Origin: an uncultured Oscillospiraceae bacterium
GTDB lineage: Bacteria > Bacillota > Clostridia > Oscillospirales > Ruminococcaceae
Direction: 5' to 3'
NCBI GenBank assembly: GCA_900546885.1
Contig: UREN01000035.1
Location: forward strand, 1 to 23,587
DNA length: 23,587 nucleotides
Below are positions 14,287 through 21,187 of the stretch, one piece after another (within the stretch, counting starts at the first letter, position 1; each line of letters begins with the position of its first letter). Below the pieces are notes generated by a model. The model did not search any database. It had not been told where the DNA came from and saw only the letters and a program-made list of their open reading frames with translations. A program made the translations under genes and the position numbers.

Positions 14287-16084
14287 CCCCGTGCGGCTGG
14301 CGGCGACGTTTGTGTGCGTCACCCTGCTTACCGCATTGCTGTGGACGGTGGGCACAGATTGGTCTGTGCGGCAGACACAGCGCTATTTTGACGAGCTGCA
14401 GCAAACCTATGGCAGCATGGCAGAGCCCGGCGCGGTGCTGAACTATGCGCAGCTGTATGGGGCGGAGGAAGACACCGCGGGCAATCGCGCAGCAGCCAGC
14501 GGGGATGACGCAAGCTGGGGCGAGCAGCCTGCTTTTTACATTCCGCGCGAGGTTGAAATGTTCTGCCAGTTCTTTGCCCTGGCATCTCTGCTTGTTTTTT
14601 GCCTTGCGCTGGCCGCCGGGCTGCTGGGGGCGCTTTTCCGCCGCCTTGCGCTGGGGCGCGGCTTTTGGGGCAAGCTGCCGCTGGAATGGCATGTGTTCAT
14701 GGGCTTTTGCGTGCTGGTGTGCTGCTGGGACGGCGCGGGCCATATTGTGTGGGCCGCACGCGACGGCACGTTTGCTGATGTGGCGCACACGCTGTTCTTT
14801 TTAGATGCAGGCGGCAGCATGCTGCTGGGAAAGATTGTGGCGGCATCCCTGCTGTGGCTGGGTGTGTTTTTCGTGTTTGAGGGGGGCGCGGCGCTGGGCG
14901 CTGGCCTGCGCGACGGCTTTTGGCGCTATTTGCGCTGCCGCTGCCTTCTGGTGCGCGTGCCGGCCGCTTTGCTGAACACATGCGGCGGCGCCGTACGCCG
15001 CTTTGCCTCGGTGGACCTGCGGCGCCCGGTGGAGAACACGCTGTTCCGGCTGCTGCTTATCAATTTCCTTCTGGTGGCTTTGCTGTGCTCTGCCTGGTTT
15101 GCGGGCATTGCCGGGGCGCTGATTTACAGCTTTGTGCTGTTTTTCATTCTGCGCCGCTGGTTTGTGCGCCTGCAGAAAAATTACAACACCGTGCTGGCGC
15201 ACACCCAGCATATGGCGCAGGGCAGCCTGGATGTGCCTTTGGAAGAGGACGTGGGCGTTTTGAACCCCCTGCGTGACGAACTGAACGCCGTGCAGGCCGG
15301 TTTTGCCCGCGCCGTGCGGGAGGAAGTGCGCAGCCAGAATATGAAGACAGAGCTTATTACCAACGTCTCGCACGATTTGAAAACGCCGCTTACGGCCATC
15401 ATCACCTATGTGGACCTGTTGAAAGACGATTCGCTGGACGAGGCCACGCGCCGCGAGTATGTGGCCACGCTGGAGAAAAAGAGCCAGCGCCTGAAGCGGC
15501 TGATTGAAGACCTGTTTGAAATGAGCAAGGCGGCCTCCGGCAGTGTGACGCTGCACAAAGAGACGGTGGAGCTTGCCTCGCTGATGCGCCAGCTTCAGTT
15601 CGAGCTGGAGGATGCCATCGCCGCCTGCGGGGTGGATTTCCGCTGGAGCTTCCCGCCCGAAAAGCTGTATGCCGAGCTGGACGGCCAGAAAACATTCCGC
15701 GTGCTGGAAAACCTGGTGGTAAATATCACAAAATATGCCCTGGCGGGCACACGGGCCTACCTTTCGCTGCAGCGCCAGGGGCAGCGCGCGGTTATCATGA
15801 TGAAGAATGTCTCTTCTGCCGAGCTGGATTTCGACGCCGCCACCATCACCGAGCGCTTTGTGCGCGGCGACAGAAGCCGCAACACCGAGGGCAGCGGCCT
15901 TGGCCTTGCCATTGCCAAAAGCTTTGCCGAATTGCAGGGCGGCACCTTTGCCGTGGAGACGGACGGCGATTTGTTCAAGGCCACCGTCACCTTCCCGCTG
16001 TGCGCGGCGCCCGCACCGGTGCAGGAACCCCAGCCGGGGCCGGAAGGCCCGGCCCCGGAAGCTTTGCCGGCGGCAGAGGCGTAA
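14261..16084 (+). CDS. Polytopic membrane sensor histidine kinase
   Basis: The protein is about 607 residues. It has an N-terminal membrane helix, an extracytoplasmic stretch (about residues 30-100), then several more hydrophobic segments up to about residue 300. HAMP-like sequence with MAQGSLDVPLEED precedes a HisKA domain carrying His371 in NVSHDLKTPLTAI, and a HATPase domain with N-box ENLVVNITKY and G-box RSRNTEGSGLGLAIAKSF. The tail is Pro/Ala/Gly-rich. Initiation is TTG at 14261 or 14273, both inside the end of the regulator gene; no ATG fits, and a GGTGG site favours the first. The stimulus cannot be told from the sequence; the large membrane domain suggests an envelope signal. It ends before a bidirectional terminator. 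Confidence 0.94.
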   Translation: MGTKLKLFDPVRLAATFVCVTLLTALLWTVGTDWSVRQTQRYFDELQQTYGSMAEPGAVLNYAQLYGAEEDTAGNRAAASGDDASWGEQPAFYIPREVEMFCQFFALASLLVFCLALAAGLLGALFRRLALGRGFWGKLPLEWHVFMGFCVLVCCWDGAGHIVWAARDGTFADVAHTLFFLDAGGSMLLGKIVAASLLWLGVFFVFEGGAALGAGLRDGFWRYLRCRCLLVRVPAALLNTCGGAVRRFASVDLRRPVENTLFRLLLINFLLVALLCSAWFAGIAGALIYSFVLFFILRRWFVRLQKNYNTVLAHTQHMAQGSLDVPLEEDVGVLNPLRDELNAVQAGFARAVREEVRSQNMKTELITNVSHDLKTPLTAIITYVDLLKDDSLDEATRREYVATLEKKSQRLKRLIEDLFEMSKAASGSVTLHKETVELASLMRQLQFELEDAIAACGVDFRWSFPPEKLYAELDGQKTFRVLENLVVNITKYALAGTRAYLSLQRQGQRAVIMMKNVSSAELDFDAATITERFVRGDRSRNTEGSGLGLAIAKSFAELQGGTFAVETDGDLFKATVTFPLCAAPAPVQEPQPGPEGPAPEALPAAEA

Positions 16085-16105
16085 AAGCGGGCACAAACAT
16101 AAAAC

Positions 16106-16137
16106 AAAAAGCCGGGGCTGGCCAGCCCCGGCTTTTT
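16106..16137. terminator. Bidirectional terminator between kinase and LacI genes
   Basis: A 32-base perfect palindrome: AAAAAGCCGGGGCTGG followed at once by its reverse complement. It ends the plus-strand kinase gene, and its T-run includes part of the minus-strand repressor stop codon. Confidence 0.92.
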
Positions 16138-17146
16138 ACGGTTCCTGTTCCGGTTTGCAGCATGGTGCAGCCCCGGCCTGTGCGGATGGCCGGAACTGTG
16201 CCGGAAGGCGGACGGCCTGCGGCACGGCGCCTGGGTTTGCCATCAGGCGCAGAATTTCCTGCCCTGCGCACCGGCCCAGTTCCTCCGTGGGCAGGAAGAC
16301 AGAGGCAAAATACGGCGCCATCCGGCTTTGAAGCGGGGAATCCACATACCCCACCAGGGCCGCCTTGGTATGGTGCTGCATGCAGTAATAGGCGACATCG
16401 CAGGCCATTACGCCGTTAGAGACGATGATGGCAGTGCAGCCCAGCGCCAGCAGCTTTTCGCAGCACTGCGGGCTGCTTCCGCGCATGGAATCGCCCGTTT
16501 GAACAAAGCCATCTTCCACCGGCAGGCCGCAGGCTGCCATGGCCTGCCGGTAGGCGGCAAGGCGCTCTTTGGTGGAAGAAAGCCGCGCAATGCCCGAAAT
16601 GAAGCCTATGCGGGCATGGCCCTGCGCGGCCAGGGCTTTTACCGCCTGCCCCAAAGCGGCTGCGCTGTCCACGCTGACGCTGCTGCCTGTGTGTTCGAAC
16701 ACGCGGTCTACCAGCACGGTGGGAAGCCCGGCCGGAAGCAGGGGCGCCACCTGTTCCCACTGCCCGGCCGTGCTGGCCAGCAGCAGGCCGTCTATTGTGC
16801 CGTTGCCGGCCCCCTGCAGATGGACGGCCTCGCGCGCAAAATCTTCTTTTGTGTTGGCAATCACCAGCCGGTAACCCGCGGCCACCAGCACGCTTTCCAC
16901 CGCCTCAATGGCTGTGGCAAAAAAGCTGTTGGCAATATCGGGCACAATAAACAACACCGTATGGTTCCGGCCTGTTTTCAAATTGCGCGCCATCTGGTTT
17001 GGAATATAGTTCAACTGGCGAATTGCCTTTTCCACCTGTTGCGTCACTTCTTCCGACACAAACCGGCTTCGGTTGATGACGTGGCTTACGGTGGCGGTTG
17101 AAACGCCCGCCAGGCGCGCCACATCGGCCATGCTGCTTTTTTTCAC
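16136..17146 (-). CDS. LacI-family transcriptional repressor
   Basis: The 336-residue repressor has an N-terminal helix-turn-helix MADVARLAGVSTATVSHVIN (about residues 6-25) followed by the hinge LNYIPNQMARNLKTGR, then a periplasmic-binding-like ligand domain from about residue 60. I place the start at GTG 17146 (MKKSSMADV), with an AAGGCAGG-like site close upstream; the longer frame upstream covers the promoter. It is divergent from a fructokinase gene, and the intergenic region holds central-CG palindromes that are typical LacI-family operators. It therefore probably represses the fructokinase and perhaps itself, released by a sugar or sugar phosphate. The ligand is inferred. Confidence 0.94.
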   Translation of the reverse strand: MKKSSMADVARLAGVSTATVSHVINRSRFVSEEVTQQVEKAIRQLNYIPNQMARNLKTGRNHTVLFIVPDIANSFFATAIEAVESVLVAAGYRLVIANTKEDFAREAVHLQGAGNGTIDGLLLASTAGQWEQVAPLLPAGLPTVLVDRVFEHTGSSVSVDSAAALGQAVKALAAQGHARIGFISGIARLSSTKERLAAYRQAMAACGLPVEDGFVQTGDSMRGSSPQCCEKLLALGCTAIIVSNGVMACDVAYYCMQHHTKAALVGYVDSPLQSRMAPYFASVFLPTEELGRCAGQEILRLMANPGAVPQAVRLPAQFRPSAQAGAAPCCKPEQEP

Positions 17147-17213
17147 AATACCTGCCTTGCCCCCCGTTTTGCCGGGCAGGGCAAAGATGCGCGCCCTGCC
17201 ATGTTCTATTTTT

Positions 17214-17242
17214 ATTTTAGAGGCGAAGAAAAGAAAAAGCAA
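17214..17242 (-). promoter_or_regulatory. Promoter of LacI-family gene (minus strand)
   Basis: On the minus strand: TTGCTT (17242-17237), 17-bp spacer, TAAAAT (17219-17214). The -35 overlaps the cre-like site at 17238-17252, so the repressor gene itself is likely controlled. Confidence 0.65.
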
Positions 17243-17252
17243 GCGTTTGCAT
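17238..17252 (-). promoter_or_regulatory. cre-like / LacI-type operator over repressor -35
   Basis: Read on the minus strand, ATGCAAACGCTTGCT matches the CcpA cre consensus WTGNAANCGNWNNCW at every fixed position. Its centre is a near-palindrome GCAAACGCTTGC. It could bind CcpA (catabolite control) or the LacI-family protein. Confidence 0.55.
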
Positions 17253-17258
17253 TTGCAG

Positions 17259-17270
17259 TTAATCGATTAA
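17259..17270. promoter_or_regulatory. LacI-type operator TTAATCGATTAA
   Basis: A perfect 12-bp palindrome with a central CG, typical of LacI-family operators, lying between the divergent promoters. The left flank GCAG plus TTAATCG is repeated at 17353-17363, which ties the two sites to the same protein. Confidence 0.7.
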
Positions 17271-17315
17271 ACAACTTGCACAAAAGTGGGGGCACTTCTT
17301 TGGCGGTTTGTGGCA

Positions 17316-17345
17316 TTGAAAAAACAAAGTTTGATGTGTTATTCT
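17316..17345 (+). promoter_or_regulatory. Promoter of fructokinase gene
   Basis: TTGAAA (17316-17321), 18-bp spacer, TATTCT (17340-17345) with an extended TGT before the -10. Transcription would start around 17352, inside the second operator. Confidence 0.65.
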
Positions 17346-17352
17346 GTTAACA

Positions 17353-17384
17353 GCAGTTAATCGGTTGCGCAATGGTTTAACTGC
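17353..17384. promoter_or_regulatory. Inverted-repeat operator at fructokinase start site
   Basis: GCAGTTAA (17353-17360) and TTAACTGC (17377-17384) are perfect 8-bp inverted repeats, 16 bp apart. The left arm also begins a TTAATCGGTT half-match to the palindrome at 17259. The position just after the -10 fits repression by the adjacent LacI-family protein. Confidence 0.6.
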
Positions 17385-17405
17385 AAGCAAAGAGAAGGGG
17401 AATCT

Positions 17406-18356
17406 ATGGAGAAAAAAGGCATTTGTGCAGCGGGCGAGCTGCTGATAGATTTTACGCCGTGCGGCACGTCTTCGCAAGGGCAGCTGCTGTATGCACGCAA
17501 CCCGGGCGGGGCGCCTGCCAATGTGCTGGCCATGGCGGCAAAGCTGGGCATCAAAGCGCGTTTGTGCGCTGTGGTGGGCAGCGATAACTTCGGCACATTT
17601 CTAATTGAAAGCATGCTGGCCGCGGGCATTGATACGCGCTTTATCAGCCGCACGGCCCGCGCCCGCACCACGTTGGCGTTTGTGGACCTGGACGAAAGAA
17701 ACGACCGCAGCTTCACCTTTTACCGGAAGCCGGGTGCAGATATCCTTCTTACCGATGCGGGCATCCCCGATGAGGCAATGGAAGGATGCGGGGTATACCA
17801 CTTCAGCGGGGTGTCGCTTACAGACGAACCCGCGCGCGGGGCTGTGCTGCGTGCAGCCCGGCGGGCGAAAGAAATGGGGCTTCTTGTCAGTTTTGACCCC
17901 AATTACCGCCCGTTTTTATGGCCGCAGGCTGCGCAGGCCCGGCAGGCGTTTGAAGAGGGGATGCGCTGTGCCGATATTATCAAGGTTTCCGAAGAGGAAG
18001 TAGCTTTTCTTCTGGGGCAGGAAAACGCCGCACAGGGCGCGGCGGAACTGGCAAAGCAGTATGACGCGCTGGTGCTGGCGTCATGCGGCGCGCGCGGCGC
18101 GCTGGCGGCCAACCCTTCCGGCCTGCTGGGCAGGGCCGAGGCCCTGCCGGTGACGGTGGCCGACACCACCGGCGCAGGCGATGCATTTCTGGGCACGATT
18201 TTGGCGGCGCTGGCGGGCAAAGAGCGCGCCGCGCTGCATTCCATGACGGAGCAGGAAGCTGTAGAGCTGCTTCATTTGGGCTGCATGGCGGGCAGCCTGA
18301 CGGCTTCCAAGCTGGGCGCAATACCGGCGTTGCCGGAAAAAGAGGAGCTTCAATAA
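17406..18356 (+). CDS. PfkB-family fructokinase
   Basis: The 316-residue kinase is of the ribokinase/PfkB fold and most like bacterial fructokinases that make fructose 6-phosphate: the N-terminal CAAGELLIDFTP, the substrate-binding NPGGAPANVLAMAAKLG (about residues 36-52) and the anion-hole/catalytic DTTGAGDAFLG with the base Asp259. No signal peptide is present. The start has AGAAGGGG 5-6 bases upstream. The divergent LacI-family gene and shared operators suggest control by sucrose or fructose. A related sugar kinase (2-keto-3-deoxygluconate or ribokinase-like) remains possible, since these subfamilies share all the motifs seen. No sugar hydrolase or transporter lies beside it. Confidence 0.9.
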   Translation: MEKKGICAAGELLIDFTPCGTSSQGQLLYARNPGGAPANVLAMAAKLGIKARLCAVVGSDNFGTFLIESMLAAGIDTRFISRTARARTTLAFVDLDERNDRSFTFYRKPGADILLTDAGIPDEAMEGCGVYHFSGVSLTDEPARGAVLRAARRAKEMGLLVSFDPNYRPFLWPQAAQARQAFEEGMRCADIIKVSEEEVAFLLGQENAAQGAAELAKQYDALVLASCGARGALAANPSGLLGRAEALPVTVADTTGAGDAFLGTILAALAGKERAALHSMTEQEAVELLHLGCMAGSLTASKLGAIPALPEKEELQ

Positions 18357-18451
18357 GTTCTGCCGGTAATATCGAAGCCGTCCGGCCTTGGCACACCGGG
18401 CCATGCGGCTGAGGGAGGGGTTACAAAACACAGGCCTGTTTTTTGTTTTCA

Positions 18452-18461
18452 TTAAGCTTAA
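18452..18461. promoter_or_regulatory. TTAAGCTTAA palindrome before hydrolase gene
   Basis: A perfect 10-bp palindrome 21 bp before the hydrolase start. No clear promoter accompanies it, and the region 18357-18482 has no strong terminator, so the hydrolase may be read through from the fructokinase gene. An operator role is a guess. Confidence 0.25.
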
Positions 18462-18482
18462 GTTGTAAGGAGGAACGGTTAC

Positions 18483-20573
18483 ATGGGTAAATTTACCAAC
18501 AAAACAACGGACGGGGCAAAGCGGCTGTTTGCGCTGCTGGCCGTGCTGATTTTACTTTTCAGCGGCTTTGCACATGTGCTGGCAACCAATTTTGGGCGCG
18601 TAAAGATCGAGCAGATCAACATTGACGCGCGGGGCGCCCTGCTGGACGGGGAATTGTACTACCCTGTGGGAACGACGGACGAAGACAGCCTGCCAGCTGT
18701 TATTGTCACACACGGGGCCGGTTGCACCCACAAGGGCATGAACAGTTATGCCATGGAGCTGGCGCGCCGCGGGTTTGTTGTGTTTGCAGTAAGCGCCAAC
18801 GGTTCGGGCATCAGCGAATTCCCTCAAAGGGATGAGATAGGGGCCGGCGAGCAGGATTACGATGCCCGCAACACGCCGGGCGGCCTGCATGACGCGCTGG
18901 AATTTGTGCGCACGCTGAAGTTTGTGGACCAGACCCGCATTGGCATGATGGGCCATTCGCAGGGCTCGCGCAGAACCTCTTATGCAGCGTCCATCGACGT
19001 GGGGTATTATACGCTGAACGATATTCTGATCAATGTGCTGTATGAAGAATTCGGGCAGAAGTTTACCGAAAGCGAAATTACGCAGGACGCCAGCACACTG
19101 GCAGAACAGCGGTTGAATGAAGACCAGCTGGCGCATTTTAACACCATCAAGGCGGAAAAGACCGAGCATTTCAACACAAGGCTGAAAGCCGCGCTGATTG
19201 TGGGCGGCGATGCGCCGCAGGTGTCGCCCATGCAAACCGTGACGGTAGGCGGGTTTGAAGTGCGCAGAAACGCACAGGTAAACCTTGGGCTTATCATTGG
19301 AGATTATGATTCCTACATCGGCTACCCTGCAGCGGAAACAACGCTGGAGGCCTGGCATTCGGCGGAAACTGTGGCAGATGAGACCTGGTACAGCATTGAT
19401 GACATAACCGCTTCTCATGAACAGCTGGGCGGCTATACGGAAATTAGCATTACAGACAACGAACAGCTGCGCCAGGCTGTGGAAGGGCGCTGTGCGAGGG
19501 TTGTCTGCTTCAATCCGGAGATGCATGCCACCAACCAGATTTCGGTACGGTCGGTTTCGGACGCGCTGAAATTTTTTGAACAGACACTGGCCTATAACAA
19601 CGGTGAGCTGCTGGCGGGCGATGCCCAGCCCATCAGCACAGCGAACACAATTTTCTTTGGCCGCGAGGTGCTGAACGGGCTGGCAATGATCTGCATGGTG
19701 CTTATGCTGGTTCCGCTTGCGGTGATGATGATGCAGCTGAAACCGTTTGCACGCGAGAGTGCCACAGGGGATGTGGTGCAGGTTTCCTTTGATAAGAAGA
19801 AATATTGGGTGTTCGGCGTGCTGATGGTGGCGCTGAGCTTTGTTGCCATCCTGGTGACGAACCGGATATTCAATCCCTTTATGCCGTACTTCGAGGTACT
19901 GCCCCTGTTCTTCAACTGGTGGGTTATCTTTATGTATCTCGGCTTTATGGGCCTGCTTGCTGTTGTGCTTCTGGCGGTATTCTACTGGCAGGATAAAAAA
20001 GCGGGGCGCAAGGTGTCGTTTGGCCTGAAAGTGCCCGGCAAAACAGTGGTGCGGGCACTGCTGCTGGCAGTGTGCCTGATTGCAGCGGCATACGTTTCCC
20101 TGGGCGTGATCCGTTACCTGTTCGGCGAAGACTTCCGCTTCTGGAACAATGTGTTTGGCGCCATGAAGGTGGAATACTGGTGGCTGGCGCTGAAGTTTGC
20201 GCTGGTGATTTTCCTGCCGCAGCTGGCGATTAACGTGCTGACGAATTACACGGTGCGTTCTGATATTCCCGAGTGGAAAGACACGCTGTTCACGGTGCTG
20301 TTCAGCACGGCGGGCGTGTGGCTGTGCTGCATGGTGAACGTCATTGTGCTGCACACCGGCGGCACGGCAATTTGCAACTGGAACTCGGCCTTTTCGCTGC
20401 CGCTGATGCTGCCGCTTACCACATATTTGTCCAGAAAGCTGTATAAGCTGACAGGCAATGTGTGGCTTGGGACAATCCTCATCACCCTGCTGGTAAGCTG
20501 GGGCACGGTTTCGTCCATGGGCTATAACACCTATATCGAGCAATCGGTGTGGAGCAACTTCTTCTACATCTGA
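18483..20573 (+). CDS. Membrane-embedded alpha/beta hydrolase with polytopic C-terminus
   Basis: The 696-residue protein has an N-terminal anchor (about residues 14-34), an alpha/beta-hydrolase domain (about 45-375), and a C-terminal membrane domain with seven or eight hydrophobic segments (about 390-690). The hydrolase shows the oxyanion region VIVTHGAGCTHKGMNSYAME, the nucleophile elbow GHSQG with Ser159, a candidate acid Asp274 or Asp276 in IIGDYDSYIGYP, and His348 in FNPEMHATNQIS, a plausible full triad. By the anchor the catalytic domain should face outside. A TAAGGAGG site sits 6-8 bases upstream. Substrate unknown: esters, peptides or surface-polymer acyl groups are possible. The gene follows the fructokinase by 126 bp without an obvious terminator. 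Confidence 0.85.
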   Translation: MGKFTNKTTDGAKRLFALLAVLILLFSGFAHVLATNFGRVKIEQINIDARGALLDGELYYPVGTTDEDSLPAVIVTHGAGCTHKGMNSYAMELARRGFVVFAVSANGSGISEFPQRDEIGAGEQDYDARNTPGGLHDALEFVRTLKFVDQTRIGMMGHSQGSRRTSYAASIDVGYYTLNDILINVLYEEFGQKFTESEITQDASTLAEQRLNEDQLAHFNTIKAEKTEHFNTRLKAALIVGGDAPQVSPMQTVTVGGFEVRRNAQVNLGLIIGDYDSYIGYPAAETTLEAWHSAETVADETWYSIDDITASHEQLGGYTEISITDNEQLRQAVEGRCARVVCFNPEMHATNQISVRSVSDALKFFEQTLAYNNGELLAGDAQPISTANTIFFGREVLNGLAMICMVLMLVPLAVMMMQLKPFARESATGDVVQVSFDKKKYWVFGVLMVALSFVAILVTNRIFNPFMPYFEVLPLFFNWWVIFMYLGFMGLLAVVLLAVFYWQDKKAGRKVSFGLKVPGKTVVRALLLAVCLIAAAYVSLGVIRYLFGEDFRFWNNVFGAMKVEYWWLALKFALVIFLPQLAINVLTNYTVRSDIPEWKDTLFTVLFSTAGVWLCCMVNVIVLHTGGTAICNWNSAFSLPLMLPLTTYLSRKLYKLTGNVWLGTILITLLVSWGTVSSMGYNTYIEQSVWSNFFYI

Positions 20574-20713
20574 TGCCTGCCCAATGTGCCGGCGCGCGGG
20601 CAGTGCTGCGTCCCGGCGCGGGCTGGCAATTTTGAAGAAAAACAGGGCGCAAAGGCGCGTTGACGCAAGAAAACATCGGTTTTGGACTGACAATTTTGGC
20701 GCCTAGCGCATTT

Positions 20714-20752
20714 AAAAAGCCCGGTAATCCGTCAGGATTACCGGGCTTTTTT
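20714..20752 (+). terminator. Terminator after hydrolase gene
   Basis: A perfect 17-bp stem (20714-20730 / 20735-20751) with loop GTCA has A- and T-rich ends. An outer pairing CAATTTTGG (20691-20699)/CCAAAATTG (20769-20777) extends it. It lies inside the inverted-arm element, about 140 bp after the hydrolase stop. Confidence 0.9.
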
Positions 20753-20845
20753 CACGCTACTATTCGCCCAAAATTGCCGGGCCAAAACTGCTTTACACCT
20801 CTGAAGCAGAAATTAGGGTTGCAGAGCAAGGAAAAGTGCCGCCAT

Positions 20846-20965
20846 CCGCCTTCGGCGGGGTCTGCTTGCCTGCTGTAAGCAGGCATTTTACTTCGTAAAA
20901 CCGCGCCTGCCTACGGCAGGGTCTGCTTGCCTGCTGTAAGCAGGCATTTTACTTCGTAAAACCGC
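20846..20965 (+). repeat. Two tandem 61-bp units, three small hairpins each
   Basis: 47 identical bases occur at 20858-20904 and 20919-20965 (period 61). Each unit folds as three tiny hairpins: CCGCC/GGCGG or CCTGCC/GGCAGG (20846-20858, 20906-20920), GCCTGC/GCAGGC (20868-20884, 20929-20945) and TTTTAC/GTAAAA (20886-20900, 20947-20961). In the first hairpin the sequence differs between copies but pairing is kept (CCGCC/GGCGG versus CCTGCC/GGCAGG). Confidence 0.8.
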
Positions 20966-20978
20966 AGAACCCTTTGTG

Positions 20979-21105
20979 GTTGTCAAGGTGTGCGGTGGCA
21001 AAGCCAGCCGCATCCCTGGCGGGATGCGGCAGCACACGACATGGTTTTCCCGCTTGTGCGGGAAAATGCAGGCCGTGCTTTTGGCCTGCAAATGTCCTTG
21101 ACGAC
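20979..21105 (+). other. Predicted four-way-junction structured segment
   Basis: A 10-bp closing stem (20979-20988 / 21096-21105, one G-T pair) encloses three hairpins: TGTGC/GCACA (20989-20993/21032-21036) capped by a perfect 10-bp stem (21007-21016/21021-21030); a 9-bp stem TTTTCCCGC/GCGGGAAAA (21045-21053/21058-21066); and an immediately abutting 8-bp stem TGCAGGCC/GGCCTGCA (21067-21074/21083-21090). This would suit an RNA or a DNA cruciform. No known RNA family was recognised. Confidence 0.45.
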
Positions 21106-21187
21106 GCTATGCGCCCGAATTTCTGTTTCAGAGGCAATGTTTTCTTACGCCAACGCGCCTTTGTTAGGACGGCGGTTTTTTCAAAAG

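Larger units (their letters stand above)
20650..21163. repeat. 514-bp hairpin-rich element bounded by 27-bp inverted arms
   Basis: 20650-20676 and 21137-21163 are inverted copies matching at 25 of 27 positions, with weaker similarity beyond. Inside, 20798-20814 pairs with 21118-21134 (17 bp, one G-T). No coding frame has a ribosome site. The interior holds a terminator, six short hairpins in two tandem units and a three-hairpin cluster. This could be a MITE-like insertion, an extragenic repeat, or a structured RNA gene. No target-site duplication is clear. Confidence 0.6.

Noticed and set aside
17147..17242. Longer N-terminus for the LacI-family protein
   Set aside because: The extension covers the promoter at 17214-17242 and places about 32 unusual residues before the helix-turn-helix, which normally starts the protein.
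18552..20693. A 713-codon minus-strand frame opposite the hydrolase gene
   Set aside because: Shadow of the hydrolase gene; no ribosome site and His/Gln-rich composition.
20858..20965. CRISPR-like direct repeats
   Set aside because: Only two copies with a 14-base interval; the repeat is full of short hairpins and no cas gene is nearby.
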